Below are positions 7,164 to 14,204 of a stretch of DNA of 16,144 nt, in pieces. The stretch is from contig CAKQNZ010000033.1 in NCBI GenBank assembly GCA_934255435.1, positions 1 to 16,144 on the forward strand, read 5' to 3'. Position 1 is the first letter of the stretch; each line of letters starts with the position of its first letter. Made by a program: the position numbers and the translations under genes. The notes under the pieces are model-generated. The model was given only the letters and a program-made list of their open reading frames with translations. It was not told the DNA's origin and ran no database searches. This DNA is from an uncultured Clostridia bacterium (lineage in GTDB: Bacteria; Bacillota; Clostridia; Peptostreptococcales; Anaerovoracaceae).

Positions 7164-7808
7164 ATGAACAAGAAGAATTTAGTACAGTGTGCAAACGGAC
7201 ATTACTATGATGCGGACCAGTTTACAGAATGCCCGCACTGCGGAGGACAGACTGCGGGAGCCGGCGATATGGGAAGTGAAGCCACAGTAGCCTTTTCTGA
7301 ACCGGCAGTGATAGACAACAAACGTACAGAGCCTATAACAGTAAAAGGCGGCAATAGAGGTGCAGGCAGGACTGACATAACGGGCCCGGATGACATGGAA
7401 AAGACTGTAGGTATAGGCAACTATTTCGATGTCATATCGAATCAGAAGATCGAACCGGTAGTAGGCTGGCTGGTATGTATCAAAGGCGACTCTATGGGTA
7501 AAAGCTACGAACTCAAAGCAGGAAAGAACTTCATCGGCAGGAGTGCGCTGGAAAACGATATCGTTCTGAAGGGCGACCAGAGCATATCGAGAGAAAAGCA
7601 CGCCATAATCGTATATGATCCGAGATCAAAGTGTTTCCTGGCACAGCCCGGAACATCAAGAGAGCTGTTTTATGTCAATGACAAGGCAGTGCTGCAGATA
7701 ACAGAGATAGAAACCAGGGATGTCATAGCCATCGGGAAGACAGAGCTGGTGTTCATACCATTCTGCGGACCTGACTGCTCATGGGACACTATGAGAGGAG
7801 AGGAATGA
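7164..7808 (+). CDS. Zinc-ribbon + FHA domain protein (second copy)
   Basis: A 214-residue soluble protein, paralogue of the one at 2935-3516. The Cys cluster is C9-A-N-G-H then C23-P-H-C26, a zinc-ribbon-like knuckle. The linker has two acidic Thr motifs, S-E-A-T41-V-A-F and M-E-K-T81-V-G-I, the second matching the EKTxG repeats of the first copy. The FHA domain (about 99-198) has IGRS (124-127) and the I-S-R-E-K-H146-A motif, but where the first copy has Asn-Gly this one has V-N-D, so the Gly is lost. It ends F-I-P-F-C-G-P-D-C-S-W, close to the first copy. AGGAGG at 7149-7154 supports the start. The next gene begins one base after the stop. The probable role is a phosphorylatable adaptor or scaffold. 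The zinc-binding assignment rests only on the Cys pattern. Confidence 0.88.
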   Translation: MNKKNLVQCANGHYYDADQFTECPHCGGQTAGAGDMGSEATVAFSEPAVIDNKRTEPITVKGGNRGAGRTDITGPDDMEKTVGIGNYFDVISNQKIEPVVGWLVCIKGDSMGKSYELKAGKNFIGRSALENDIVLKGDQSISREKHAIIVYDPRSKCFLAQPGTSRELFYVNDKAVLQITEIETRDVIAIGKTELVFIPFCGPDCSWDTMRGEE

Positions 7809-7809
7809 C

Positions 7810-8742
7810 ATGGACAACAGGGGCAGTATTTCAAATGAAGCAGTGCTTAAACTGGTTTACTGTGCAGCAGTCATAGTGCCGGTAGGCAGTCTGTTCATAC
7901 CCTTCATGAAGACCAGGGAGCTGGGGAATGTAAGCATGACCAGTTTTTACGGGACACTTTCAGGCGACGCCGGATCACTGATCTCTGAACTTGGACTGGA
8001 AGGTGATTTTGCTGGACTGAAGTTCGCCCTGATGTATTCCATATGGGTGCCGGTGATACTGCTGGCAGCAGCTGCCGTGATGAACTTTGCGTCGAAGAGT
8101 GTCAGAGTCAGCTTCGGTATAAATATTGCGATGGCTCCAATGATGCTGTTCCAGAATATATCCAGTATGGTACTGCTGGGCAGTATATTCGGAACGATAC
8201 ATGAAGAGGGCTTTCTGAATGACGGAGAGTCATTCTCACGGCTGCCCTTCGGTCTGAACATCGTAGCGTCAGTAGTCATGCTCACGATGATGGTGATGCT
8301 GTTCATCTTTGAATGCAGATACAAGACAGATCCGGTGCCTGCACCATCGCCGACGCCGGAACCGAAACCTGAGCCGCAGCCAAAGCCGCAGCCAAAGCCG
8401 GCACCGAAGAAAGTATACGGTACTGTGCGCAGGAAAAACGGCAAGCTGACAGGGCGCTATATCGACTCCCCGAGCATAGCTAAGATAGAATCTATGGTCC
8501 CTGTGAAGATAGGCAGAGGCGCAGGTTCAGATATAATCATAGCCGATGCGTTCAAATCTGTCAGCAAACAGCACTGCGAGATAATGTACGACGGCAGCAA
8601 AGATAAATATTATGTGACGGATATATCCAGCTACGGCACCAGCATCGGGGACAACACGAAACTGGTGAAGAACATGAAGACCCCGGTATCAAAGGGGACT
8701 GTGCTGACGCTGGCAGGCAAGGAAAAGATCGTCCTTGAGTAG
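7810..8742 (+). CDS. Four-helix membrane protein with C-terminal FHA domain
   Basis: A 310-residue integral membrane protein of no family I can name. Hydrophobic segments lie at about 11-33, 72-94, 100-127 and 147-168, so both ends should be cytosolic. A Pro-rich linker (175-200) with repeated P-E-P-K/P-Q-P-K units follows, then an FHA domain (about 203-308). The FHA domain has IGRG (234-237) and V-S252-K-Q-H255, but the usual S-x-N-G-T motif is S-S-Y-G-T (273-277), with Tyr replacing the conserved Asn. Phosphothreonine recognition may therefore be altered. The upstream stop and this start are separated by one base, and GGAGAGGA lies at 7797-7803. It is the first of three consecutive genes with the same plan of four membrane segments plus FHA, and probably forms part of a membrane platform for the kinases and adaptors. 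Confidence 0.85.
   Translation: MDNRGSISNEAVLKLVYCAAVIVPVGSLFIPFMKTRELGNVSMTSFYGTLSGDAGSLISELGLEGDFAGLKFALMYSIWVPVILLAAAAVMNFASKSVRVSFGINIAMAPMMLFQNISSMVLLGSIFGTIHEEGFLNDGESFSRLPFGLNIVASVVMLTMMVMLFIFECRYKTDPVPAPSPTPEPKPEPQPKPQPKPAPKKVYGTVRRKNGKLTGRYIDSPSIAKIESMVPVKIGRGAGSDIIIADAFKSVSKQHCEIMYDGSKDKYYVTDISSYGTSIGDNTKLVKNMKTPVSKGTVLTLAGKEKIVLE
8332..8409 (+). repeat. Proline-rich linker repeat in membrane-FHA protein
   Basis: Residues 175-200 of the membrane-FHA protein alternate Pro with Glu, Lys, Gln, Ala or Ser, including short near-identical PEPK and PQPK units. It is probably an extended spacer holding the FHA domain away from the membrane. Confidence 0.75.
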
Positions 8743-8757
8743 AGAAGGAGAAATAAT

Positions 8758-9654
8758 ATGGAACAGAGTTATTACACGGAACCAGTGAAATCGTTCAACG
8801 TAGGATTGTTTTTAGGAGTGGTGCTTGGAGGCAGTTTTATTGCGGGTATTGCATCGGTTATTCCAGTGATAGGCTTTATATTAGGACCAGTACTTTCACT
8901 TGGTGTGTTGGTTTTCTCGCTGATCATGTTATATCAGATACCGATAGGACTGAACCAGATGTGCTATGGTGATGGTGAGCATACCATGAACTGGATATGT
9001 GCAGGACTTCTTTCGATGATTACGCTTGGGATATACGGCGTCATCTATTACTACAAGATGCAGAAACGTATGAGCGAGAATTCAAAGAGATATGATGCAG
9101 GTGTCAGTGAAAGCAGTCCGTCCACGGTACTTATCCTTATGCTTTGCGGATATCTGACAGGTGTTACGGCAATCATTGCATTCGGAATGTTAATAAGCAG
9201 CTACAACAGGATGGTATATGCATATAACAGCTACCTTCCGGAACCGGGTCCTGAGCCAGAACCTATACCCGGTCCGGAACCATACAGATTCAACAAATCT
9301 GTAAGCACTACGCCTCCGATGCAGGGCAAACTGAGATGTCTTTCAGGCGAACTGGAAGGAGCCAGCATAATCCTGGCAGACGGCAGGGACATCGTCATCG
9401 GCAGACAGGCTGACAAATCCAATATCGTACTGTCAAGCTCCAGGGTCAGCAGGACGCACTGCAGCGTGTCCTATGACTCAGCCACAGACCAGTTCTACAT
9501 AACTGACCTTTCCAGCAACGGCACGAAACTGATGAACGGCAGCAATCTTCTCAAGAATGTGAAGACGCCGATAGCCAACAATACAGAGTTCGAGCTGACA
9601 GACAAGAGCAGGTTCATCGTGACGTCGGGACCGGTAGTCATAAACCGTCATTAG
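8758..9654 (+). CDS. DUF4234-like membrane protein fused to FHA domain
   Basis: A 298-residue protein. The N-terminal half has four hydrophobic segments (about 14-36, 38-60, 78-99, 122-146). The part from about 78 to 156 resembles DUF4234, with I-T-L-G-I-Y-G-V followed by Y-Y-Y-K-M-Q-K-R and, after the last helix, a Y-N-R-M-x-Y-A-Y-N end. A short P-E-P-G-P-E linker (161-175) leads to an FHA domain (about 190-290) with IGRQ (214-217), S231-R-T-H234 and SSNGT (252-256), all canonical. Base composition changes inside the gene: by hand count 8821-8940 is about 41% G+C and 9361-9480 about 56%. The N-terminal half also uses more ATT and GTT. That suggests the two halves were joined by recombination. 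AAGGAG at 8745-8750 supports the start. The FHA half is close to the FHA domains of its two neighbours. Confidence 0.85.
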   Translation: MEQSYYTEPVKSFNVGLFLGVVLGGSFIAGIASVIPVIGFILGPVLSLGVLVFSLIMLYQIPIGLNQMCYGDGEHTMNWICAGLLSMITLGIYGVIYYYKMQKRMSENSKRYDAGVSESSPSTVLILMLCGYLTGVTAIIAFGMLISSYNRMVYAYNSYLPEPGPEPEPIPGPEPYRFNKSVSTTPPMQGKLRCLSGELEGASIILADGRDIVIGRQADKSNIVLSSSRVSRTHCSVSYDSATDQFYITDLSSNGTKLMNGSNLLKNVKTPIANNTEFELTDKSRFIVTSGPVVINRH

Positions 9655-9657
9655 ATA

Positions 9658-9671
9658 TCAGGCTCGCCTGA
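9658..9671 (+). other. Small inverted repeat in the widest intergenic gap
   Basis: TCAGGC and GCCTGA are separated by TC, a perfect 6-base palindromic arm pair directly after the stop codon. No T-run follows (next bases are GTTACAAATAATTA), so it is not a convincing intrinsic terminator. It could be a processing or stability element, or chance. Confidence 0.3.
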
Positions 9672-9695
9672 GTTACAAATAATTATCAGAGAAGA

Positions 9696-9700
9696 AGAGG
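9696..9700 (+). promoter_or_regulatory. Ribosome binding site fixing the start at 9707
   Basis: AGAGG lies six bases before the ATG at 9707. The TTG at 9701 directly abuts this site, so it cannot use it. Confidence 0.6.
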
Positions 9701-9706
9701 TTGCAT

Positions 9707-10528
9707 ATGAAAAATCTAACATACAAGATAGCATACTGTATAGGCGTCCTCATGTGTATATGCTATTCCTTCATACCCTCGGGAACAGGAGTGATAGAGG
9801 GAGAAGACAATGCATTCGGAGCCATACTCAGGAAACCTACAGCCCTCGTGGGCATGGAAAACGTCGGACTGTTCAGAAATGCGCCGTTTGTGCTTTCCAT
9901 ACTGATATACTGGCTTCCGGCGATCCTGCTCATTGCAGCAGCAGTGCTTATCTTCATAATGAAAAAGAAGAAAGTCACCCTGATACTAACAGCTGCAGGA
10001 TCTGTCCTTTTCATAATTGCAGATGTGATGTGTATCTGCAACGAAGTCCTTTATATAGGCGCTTTCCTGAACATCATCGGAGCTATCATCGCACTGGCGT
10101 CGATACTGCTGTGTATGGTGGACCAGGATCTTGAATATGAAGACTACGATGGAGGATACAGCGAATATCGTGACGGCAGCAGTACAGGAAGCGGCGACGA
10201 CAAAGACCAGACTGTAGCGGTAAAATACGGAGAGGTCACATGTCTGACCGGCGAGTTCGAGGGCGGTACATTCAGAGTAGAAGGCTCTCTCACCATAGGC
10301 AAGGATGCCAGAAGATGCAATGTCGTCCTTTCAAACAAGACAGTGAGCCGTGTCCACTGCATCATCAGGTATGTAGCAGCAACAGACACATATACCGTCA
10401 AGGATATGTCCAGCAACGGTACATATTTCGATGATGGAAAGAGACTTACAAAGGACTACGAAATGCAGGTACCGAGAAAAACAGTTATATATATGGGCAA
10501 ACCACAGGAATCTTTTGTACTGGATTAG
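9707..10528 (+). CDS. Four-helix membrane protein with C-terminal FHA domain (third of three)
   Basis: A 273-residue membrane protein with hydrophobic segments at about 6-24, 62-84, 89-110 and 116-137. An acidic Asp/Glu/Gly/Ser linker (140-168) follows, then an FHA domain (about 172-271). The linker ends with D-Q-T169-V-A-V, matching the acidic-x-Thr-[VIL]-[GA]-hydrophobic motif of the zinc-ribbon FHA proteins. In the FHA domain the first conserved motif is I-G-K (197-199), with Lys replacing the usual phosphate-contacting Arg. S214-R-V-H217 and SSNGT (235-239) are canonical. The overall plan, with an outward loop between the first two helices, is similar to the gene at 7810 and suggests shared ancestry, although the membrane parts have diverged. 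The ATG at 9707 is preferred to the TTG at 9701 on ribosome-site spacing. I do not recognise the membrane domain. Confidence 0.83.
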   Translation: MKNLTYKIAYCIGVLMCICYSFIPSGTGVIEGEDNAFGAILRKPTALVGMENVGLFRNAPFVLSILIYWLPAILLIAAAVLIFIMKKKKVTLILTAAGSVLFIIADVMCICNEVLYIGAFLNIIGAIIALASILLCMVDQDLEYEDYDGGYSEYRDGSSTGSGDDKDQTVAVKYGEVTCLTGEFEGGTFRVEGSLTIGKDARRCNVVLSNKTVSRVHCIIRYVAATDTYTVKDMSSNGTYFDDGKRLTKDYEMQVPRKTVIYMGKPQESFVLD

Positions 10529-10556
10529 CTCGGGCAAAAGACAGGTGTGATAGGAA

Positions 10557-12980
10557 ATGAAATGCAGATATTGTGGTACAAAATTCAGCAGAAGTGACGG
10601 AATATGTCCTAAATGCGGGAGGCAAAGCGGCAGACCTAAAGGCCAGAGATCCGGCGGAAGTCCGAGAAGAAAGATCACAGTGATCGTAGTTGCAGCGGCA
10701 GCTGTTTTTGCGACTCTTGTGACTGCTCTGGCAGTTTCTTTCACTGGCAGCAGCGATCCGGACATATCGGTCATGGACAACAAGACCGGCGAATACATGA
10801 TGGTGAACGCACCGGCAGATCTTTCCCTGGATATAGATCTTGAAAAGGCAGAGGATACTTCATCACTGCAGGTCTTTGATATAACAGGAAGGAAGATCGA
10901 GACTAATGACACCGTATCAGGAAAAAAACTCAGTATAGGAGCTCCTGACAAAGGATACAGCAAAGGCCAGATATACACGCTGGACCTTGGCGGCAAAGGC
11001 TCGTTCCACAGGAAAGATCTTAAGGACGCACGCAAGCTGATGTTCATAGTGGATCAGAAAAACAAGTCGGTGGTGGAGTTCAAAGACGGAGTGAAGCAGC
11101 TGGGCAGCAGGAAAGTAAGCGAGCAGGACGGGAAACTGGTCATCAGAGGCAGGTACAAGACTGGAGATATCATAGTGGCCGACGTCAACAATGATGATAT
11201 CGAAGAGATATATAAACTCAAAGATGCTGTAATAAGCCAAGGCACAACGACAGCCGGTTATGAAGAACCGAGTGAAGATGAAGTCTACGAAAAACTGGAA
11301 GTTTTCTATTATGACGAAGTGAATCTCAGCAAAGCGGAGGTGGACCAGGAAAACGTAGGAAAGATGCTGAAGGAATCAGGCATCATGGACGCATTCACTG
11401 ATGAGGTCTACGCAGATGATGGCAGCGCAGGCAGCAGCTTCGAAGCCGGATTTGATGGAAACAAGGATTTCGAGATAACGATAAAAGATCCGAAAAACGA
11501 GGATCGCAAGCTTGTCATCACTGCAGGCGTAACAGACAAGGTGCTTTTGAAATGCAGCAAAGACGACGGCGTGTTTTTTATCAACAATACGCTGACTATG
11601 ACAGGCGGTTTCGATTTTTCTGTTTCCGGCAAGAACAAGGCAGCGGTGGAGCGCAAAGTGCAGGACGCCATAGAAGACTACTTCGGAGATGATGACAGAG
11701 ATGTATCAGCGTGCCTGATGGACAAGAACATGGTGAAGATCAGCACTGCTGTTCCGGGAGTGCCGTTCATCAGGGTATATGGCGATATAGGCGTGTTCGC
11801 AGATATGGCAATGTCAGCCAGTTTCAATACCGGCATGGATGCAGAGATGAATTTCAACTCTGGTATCATATTCGACTACCGCAATGTCAAGGTCATAAAG
11901 AAATACACAGGAGCTTCCTTCGACTACGATGCATACATGATAGTCAAAGGCAAATTCGATGCGTTCGCAGGGCTTTCCATGGAGATGGGAGCGAAAGTGC
12001 CGGCTGTGATACGGGCAGGCGTCGAAGTCAGAGGAGGACCGTATCTGGAAAGTCAGGGCTGTTTCTCCATGACAGGCATACCGAACGACTTCAACGCCGA
12101 AGGCTATTACAAAGTGGTGATAGGCATGAAATGCCAGGGCGATCTCAAGTATAAACTGCCGCTGGCAGAGGAGCAGAAGAAAAAACTTGTTGAGCTGAAA
12201 AAGCCTTATGTCACATATGGCAGATACCTGGATCTACAGGATACATCCATCGAGAAACAGTATTCTCTTGACAGCAGCGGCATATACATAGGTGCATTGA
12301 AGGCAGAGTACAAGGACAGGATCAAAGGTGAGGATGTCTGGAAAGATATCAGGAAATATCAGCTTTACCTGGACGGTGATGAAGTCAGGCTCAATGATGG
12401 CTATATAACAGGTCAGCTTTCGCCTGGCAAACACAAGATAAAGGTCACGTGGAAAGAAGACGGAGAGAAATTTGAGAAAGAGAAAACCGTTGAGGTCATA
12501 GACTTCGAACCATTCAGTGCATTCGAGAAAAAGAACGTGCTGGGACTGACATATCCTTATATAAACAATGAATACGGATATCTGGCGGAAAAGAATAAAG
12601 TTGCAGGATACAGTAAAGAGACCCATTCAGATGCACTTGGCTGTGATCTGTATTTCAGCTGTGATTATGACAGCGATGCCAGTGATATGAACAATTACAT
12701 ATGCAGTAACATATTTGGCACAATACAGAGTATTTTCGGACTAAACCATGATATTTCAAGAGACAAGTTCGCTGAAGCTTTCGGGACAAGTCTTACGGAG
12801 ATACCAACTGATCTGGACGGAGAAAATCCGTATTCTGAAGAACAGCGGAACATCAAAGATTTTGGTGCTTATGATTTCACGTTTAATTCGAATGGAGGCA
12901 GATATATATGTCAGTTTTATCTTCTGGACAAGAGTACAGTTACTCCGGATACAGAGATAAATGTGCGTAAGGCAGACTGA
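10557..12980 (+). CDS. Membrane-anchored protein with cytosolic zinc ribbon and large unrecognised ectodomain
   Basis: An 807-residue protein. The N-terminus is a compact four-Cys zinc ribbon (C3-x2-C6, C17-x2-C20), then a basic stretch and one membrane helix (about 40-61). The positive residues before the helix place the remaining 745 residues outside. I cannot assign the ectodomain to a family. It seems to have a beta-rich N-terminal part (about 70-220), an acidic helical stretch (about 236-285), a central beta-rich part (about 295-535), an Ig-like segment (about 570-650, with L-S-P-G-K-H-K-I) and a C-terminal domain (about 655-807). The last domain is more AT-rich at the DNA level. Cys residues are rare outside. 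The Shine-Dalgarno is modest (AGGTG at 10543-10547). It may be the main surface effector or ligand of the system, but no enzymatic motif was seen. Confidence 0.88.
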   Translation: MKCRYCGTKFSRSDGICPKCGRQSGRPKGQRSGGSPRRKITVIVVAAAAVFATLVTALAVSFTGSSDPDISVMDNKTGEYMMVNAPADLSLDIDLEKAEDTSSLQVFDITGRKIETNDTVSGKKLSIGAPDKGYSKGQIYTLDLGGKGSFHRKDLKDARKLMFIVDQKNKSVVEFKDGVKQLGSRKVSEQDGKLVIRGRYKTGDIIVADVNNDDIEEIYKLKDAVISQGTTTAGYEEPSEDEVYEKLEVFYYDEVNLSKAEVDQENVGKMLKESGIMDAFTDEVYADDGSAGSSFEAGFDGNKDFEITIKDPKNEDRKLVITAGVTDKVLLKCSKDDGVFFINNTLTMTGGFDFSVSGKNKAAVERKVQDAIEDYFGDDDRDVSACLMDKNMVKISTAVPGVPFIRVYGDIGVFADMAMSASFNTGMDAEMNFNSGIIFDYRNVKVIKKYTGASFDYDAYMIVKGKFDAFAGLSMEMGAKVPAVIRAGVEVRGGPYLESQGCFSMTGIPNDFNAEGYYKVVIGMKCQGDLKYKLPLAEEQKKKLVELKKPYVTYGRYLDLQDTSIEKQYSLDSSGIYIGALKAEYKDRIKGEDVWKDIRKYQLYLDGDEVRLNDGYITGQLSPGKHKIKVTWKEDGEKFEKEKTVEVIDFEPFSAFEKKNVLGLTYPYINNEYGYLAEKNKVAGYSKETHSDALGCDLYFSCDYDSDASDMNNYICSNIFGTIQSIFGLNHDISRDKFAEAFGTSLTEIPTDLDGENPYSEEQRNIKDFGAYDFTFNSNGGRYICQFYLLDKSTVTPDTEINVRKAD

Positions 12981-13016
12981 TTTGCATAGAGTTTTGATAT
13001 CGGGAGGAATTATGAT

Positions 13017-14192
13017 ATGAAAAACAAACTTATAAGCGGCTTTCTGGCTGTGATAATGACCGTAACAGTGTTTGCAGTACCGGCGGTGGCCAGTGCTGCA
13101 GCAGAGTCGGGCTGGAGCCAGTGGACTACTGAAGAGCCTGACGACGGTGCGCAGTACAAAGAAGCTGTCTTTTACCGCTACAGAGTAAAAGACATAAAGA
13201 AACTGTCTGCAGGTGAAGCAGTACCGGCAGGCTACAAGAAAGACGAGAAGGCCAGCACTGATACGGAGACCATATGCTACAAATATTCCAGGTGGAGCCA
13301 GTGGATCATAGAAACAGACTGGAACGAAGAAGCAGTAAGGAGCACGCTGAAAGAAGGACAGGAACTCAAAACAGAGTCAGTTACAAAGTACAGTGTGTTT
13401 GAAGGCCTTGAACATCAGACTATCGATGTCAGAGACACATTCACAGCAGTATACGGAGACAAGCCTTTCTCGCTGAAAGCCTCTGCGAAGACAACTCTGC
13501 AGTACGAAAGCAGCGATACCAGCATAGCAGCAGTATCATCAGATGGTATGGTGGAGGTAAAAGGCGCAGGAAAAGCATATATAACCATCAGCGCTCTGGA
13601 AGAAAACGGATATGAAGCGGCAAGCAAAGTGGTGCAGGTGGATGTGTCAAAGGCTGAAGGAAAGATATCATGCAGTACCGTAAAGTACGATATCACATAT
13701 GGAGAAGGCAAAGGCAAGACTCCATTCTCTCTGAAGGCATCGTCAAAGGCTCCCCTGAGCTACAAGTCCAGCAACAAGAATATAGCTACAGTTTCATCAG
13801 CGGGCAAAGTGACAGTGAAGAACCCGGGCAAGGCGGTGATAACTATATCGTCAGCAGGAGACAGTAACTGCACGAAGGCAAAAGATGTATCGGTATCATT
13901 GAACATAAGCCTGAAGAAACCGGTGATAAGCCTGAAAGCCACAGGAAAGAAAATAGCACGTATAACCCCTGTAACGAAGACGCCTGGTGCAGAAGGTTAC
14001 GAAACATGGATACTGAATCCAGGCAAAAGCAAGTATACGAAACTTGGAACAGCATCATCTGAAAAGAAATATTTCCGTTTCATTGGCACAAAAGGCAAGA
14101 CATACAAGGTAAAAGTCAGAGGGTGCAGGAAAGTCAGCGGAAAGTATGTGTACAGCAGCTTTTCATCTGTGAAGTCTGTGAAGATAAAGTAG
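13017..14192 (+). CDS. Secreted protein with WSxW repeats, BIG2-like domains and Fn3-like C-terminus
   Basis: A 391-residue exported protein. The signal peptide spans 1-27 (K-N-K, hydrophobic core, A-S-A cut site). The mature part opens with two tryptophan repeats, WSQW at 33-36 and 93-96, each in a W-S-x-W-x-x-E setting with nearby Tyr-rich strands. Two Ig-like repeats follow (about 137-210 and 216-297), each with Y-x-S-S-[DN]-x-x-I-A-x-V-S and a G-K-A-x-I-T-I-S ending typical of BIG2-like domains. A C-terminal Fn3-like domain (about 300-391) is nearly co-linear with the partial gene at 1-209. There is no membrane helix at the end, no sortase motif and no lipobox Cys, so it is probably released or held by protein contacts. 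GGAGG at 13003-13007 serves the ATG at 13017; an ATG at 13012 stops after one more codon. Confidence 0.9.
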   Translation: MKNKLISGFLAVIMTVTVFAVPAVASAAAESGWSQWTTEEPDDGAQYKEAVFYRYRVKDIKKLSAGEAVPAGYKKDEKASTDTETICYKYSRWSQWIIETDWNEEAVRSTLKEGQELKTESVTKYSVFEGLEHQTIDVRDTFTAVYGDKPFSLKASAKTTLQYESSDTSIAAVSSDGMVEVKGAGKAYITISALEENGYEAASKVVQVDVSKAEGKISCSTVKYDITYGEGKGKTPFSLKASSKAPLSYKSSNKNIATVSSAGKVTVKNPGKAVITISSAGDSNCTKAKDVSVSLNISLKKPVISLKATGKKIARITPVTKTPGAEGYETWILNPGKSKYTKLGTASSEKKYFRFIGTKGKTYKVKVRGCRKVSGKYVYSSFSSVKSVKIK

Positions 14193-14204
14193 GGAGCAGG
14201 TCCA

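Noticed and set aside
8332..8409. Short tandem DNA repeats read as a CRISPR-like or satellite array
   Set aside because: The repeats are in frame, encode Pro-x-Pro units and have no spacers.
9658..9671. Hairpin after the DUF4234-FHA gene as a terminator
   Set aside because: The stem is only five to six pairs with a tiny loop and no T-run follows, so I list it only as an inverted repeat.
11711..12154. Plus-strand 147-codon frame inside the 807-residue gene
   Set aside because: It is out of frame with a continuous 807-residue coding sequence, and its translation is rich in Arg, His and Gln, as shadows of this codon usage are.
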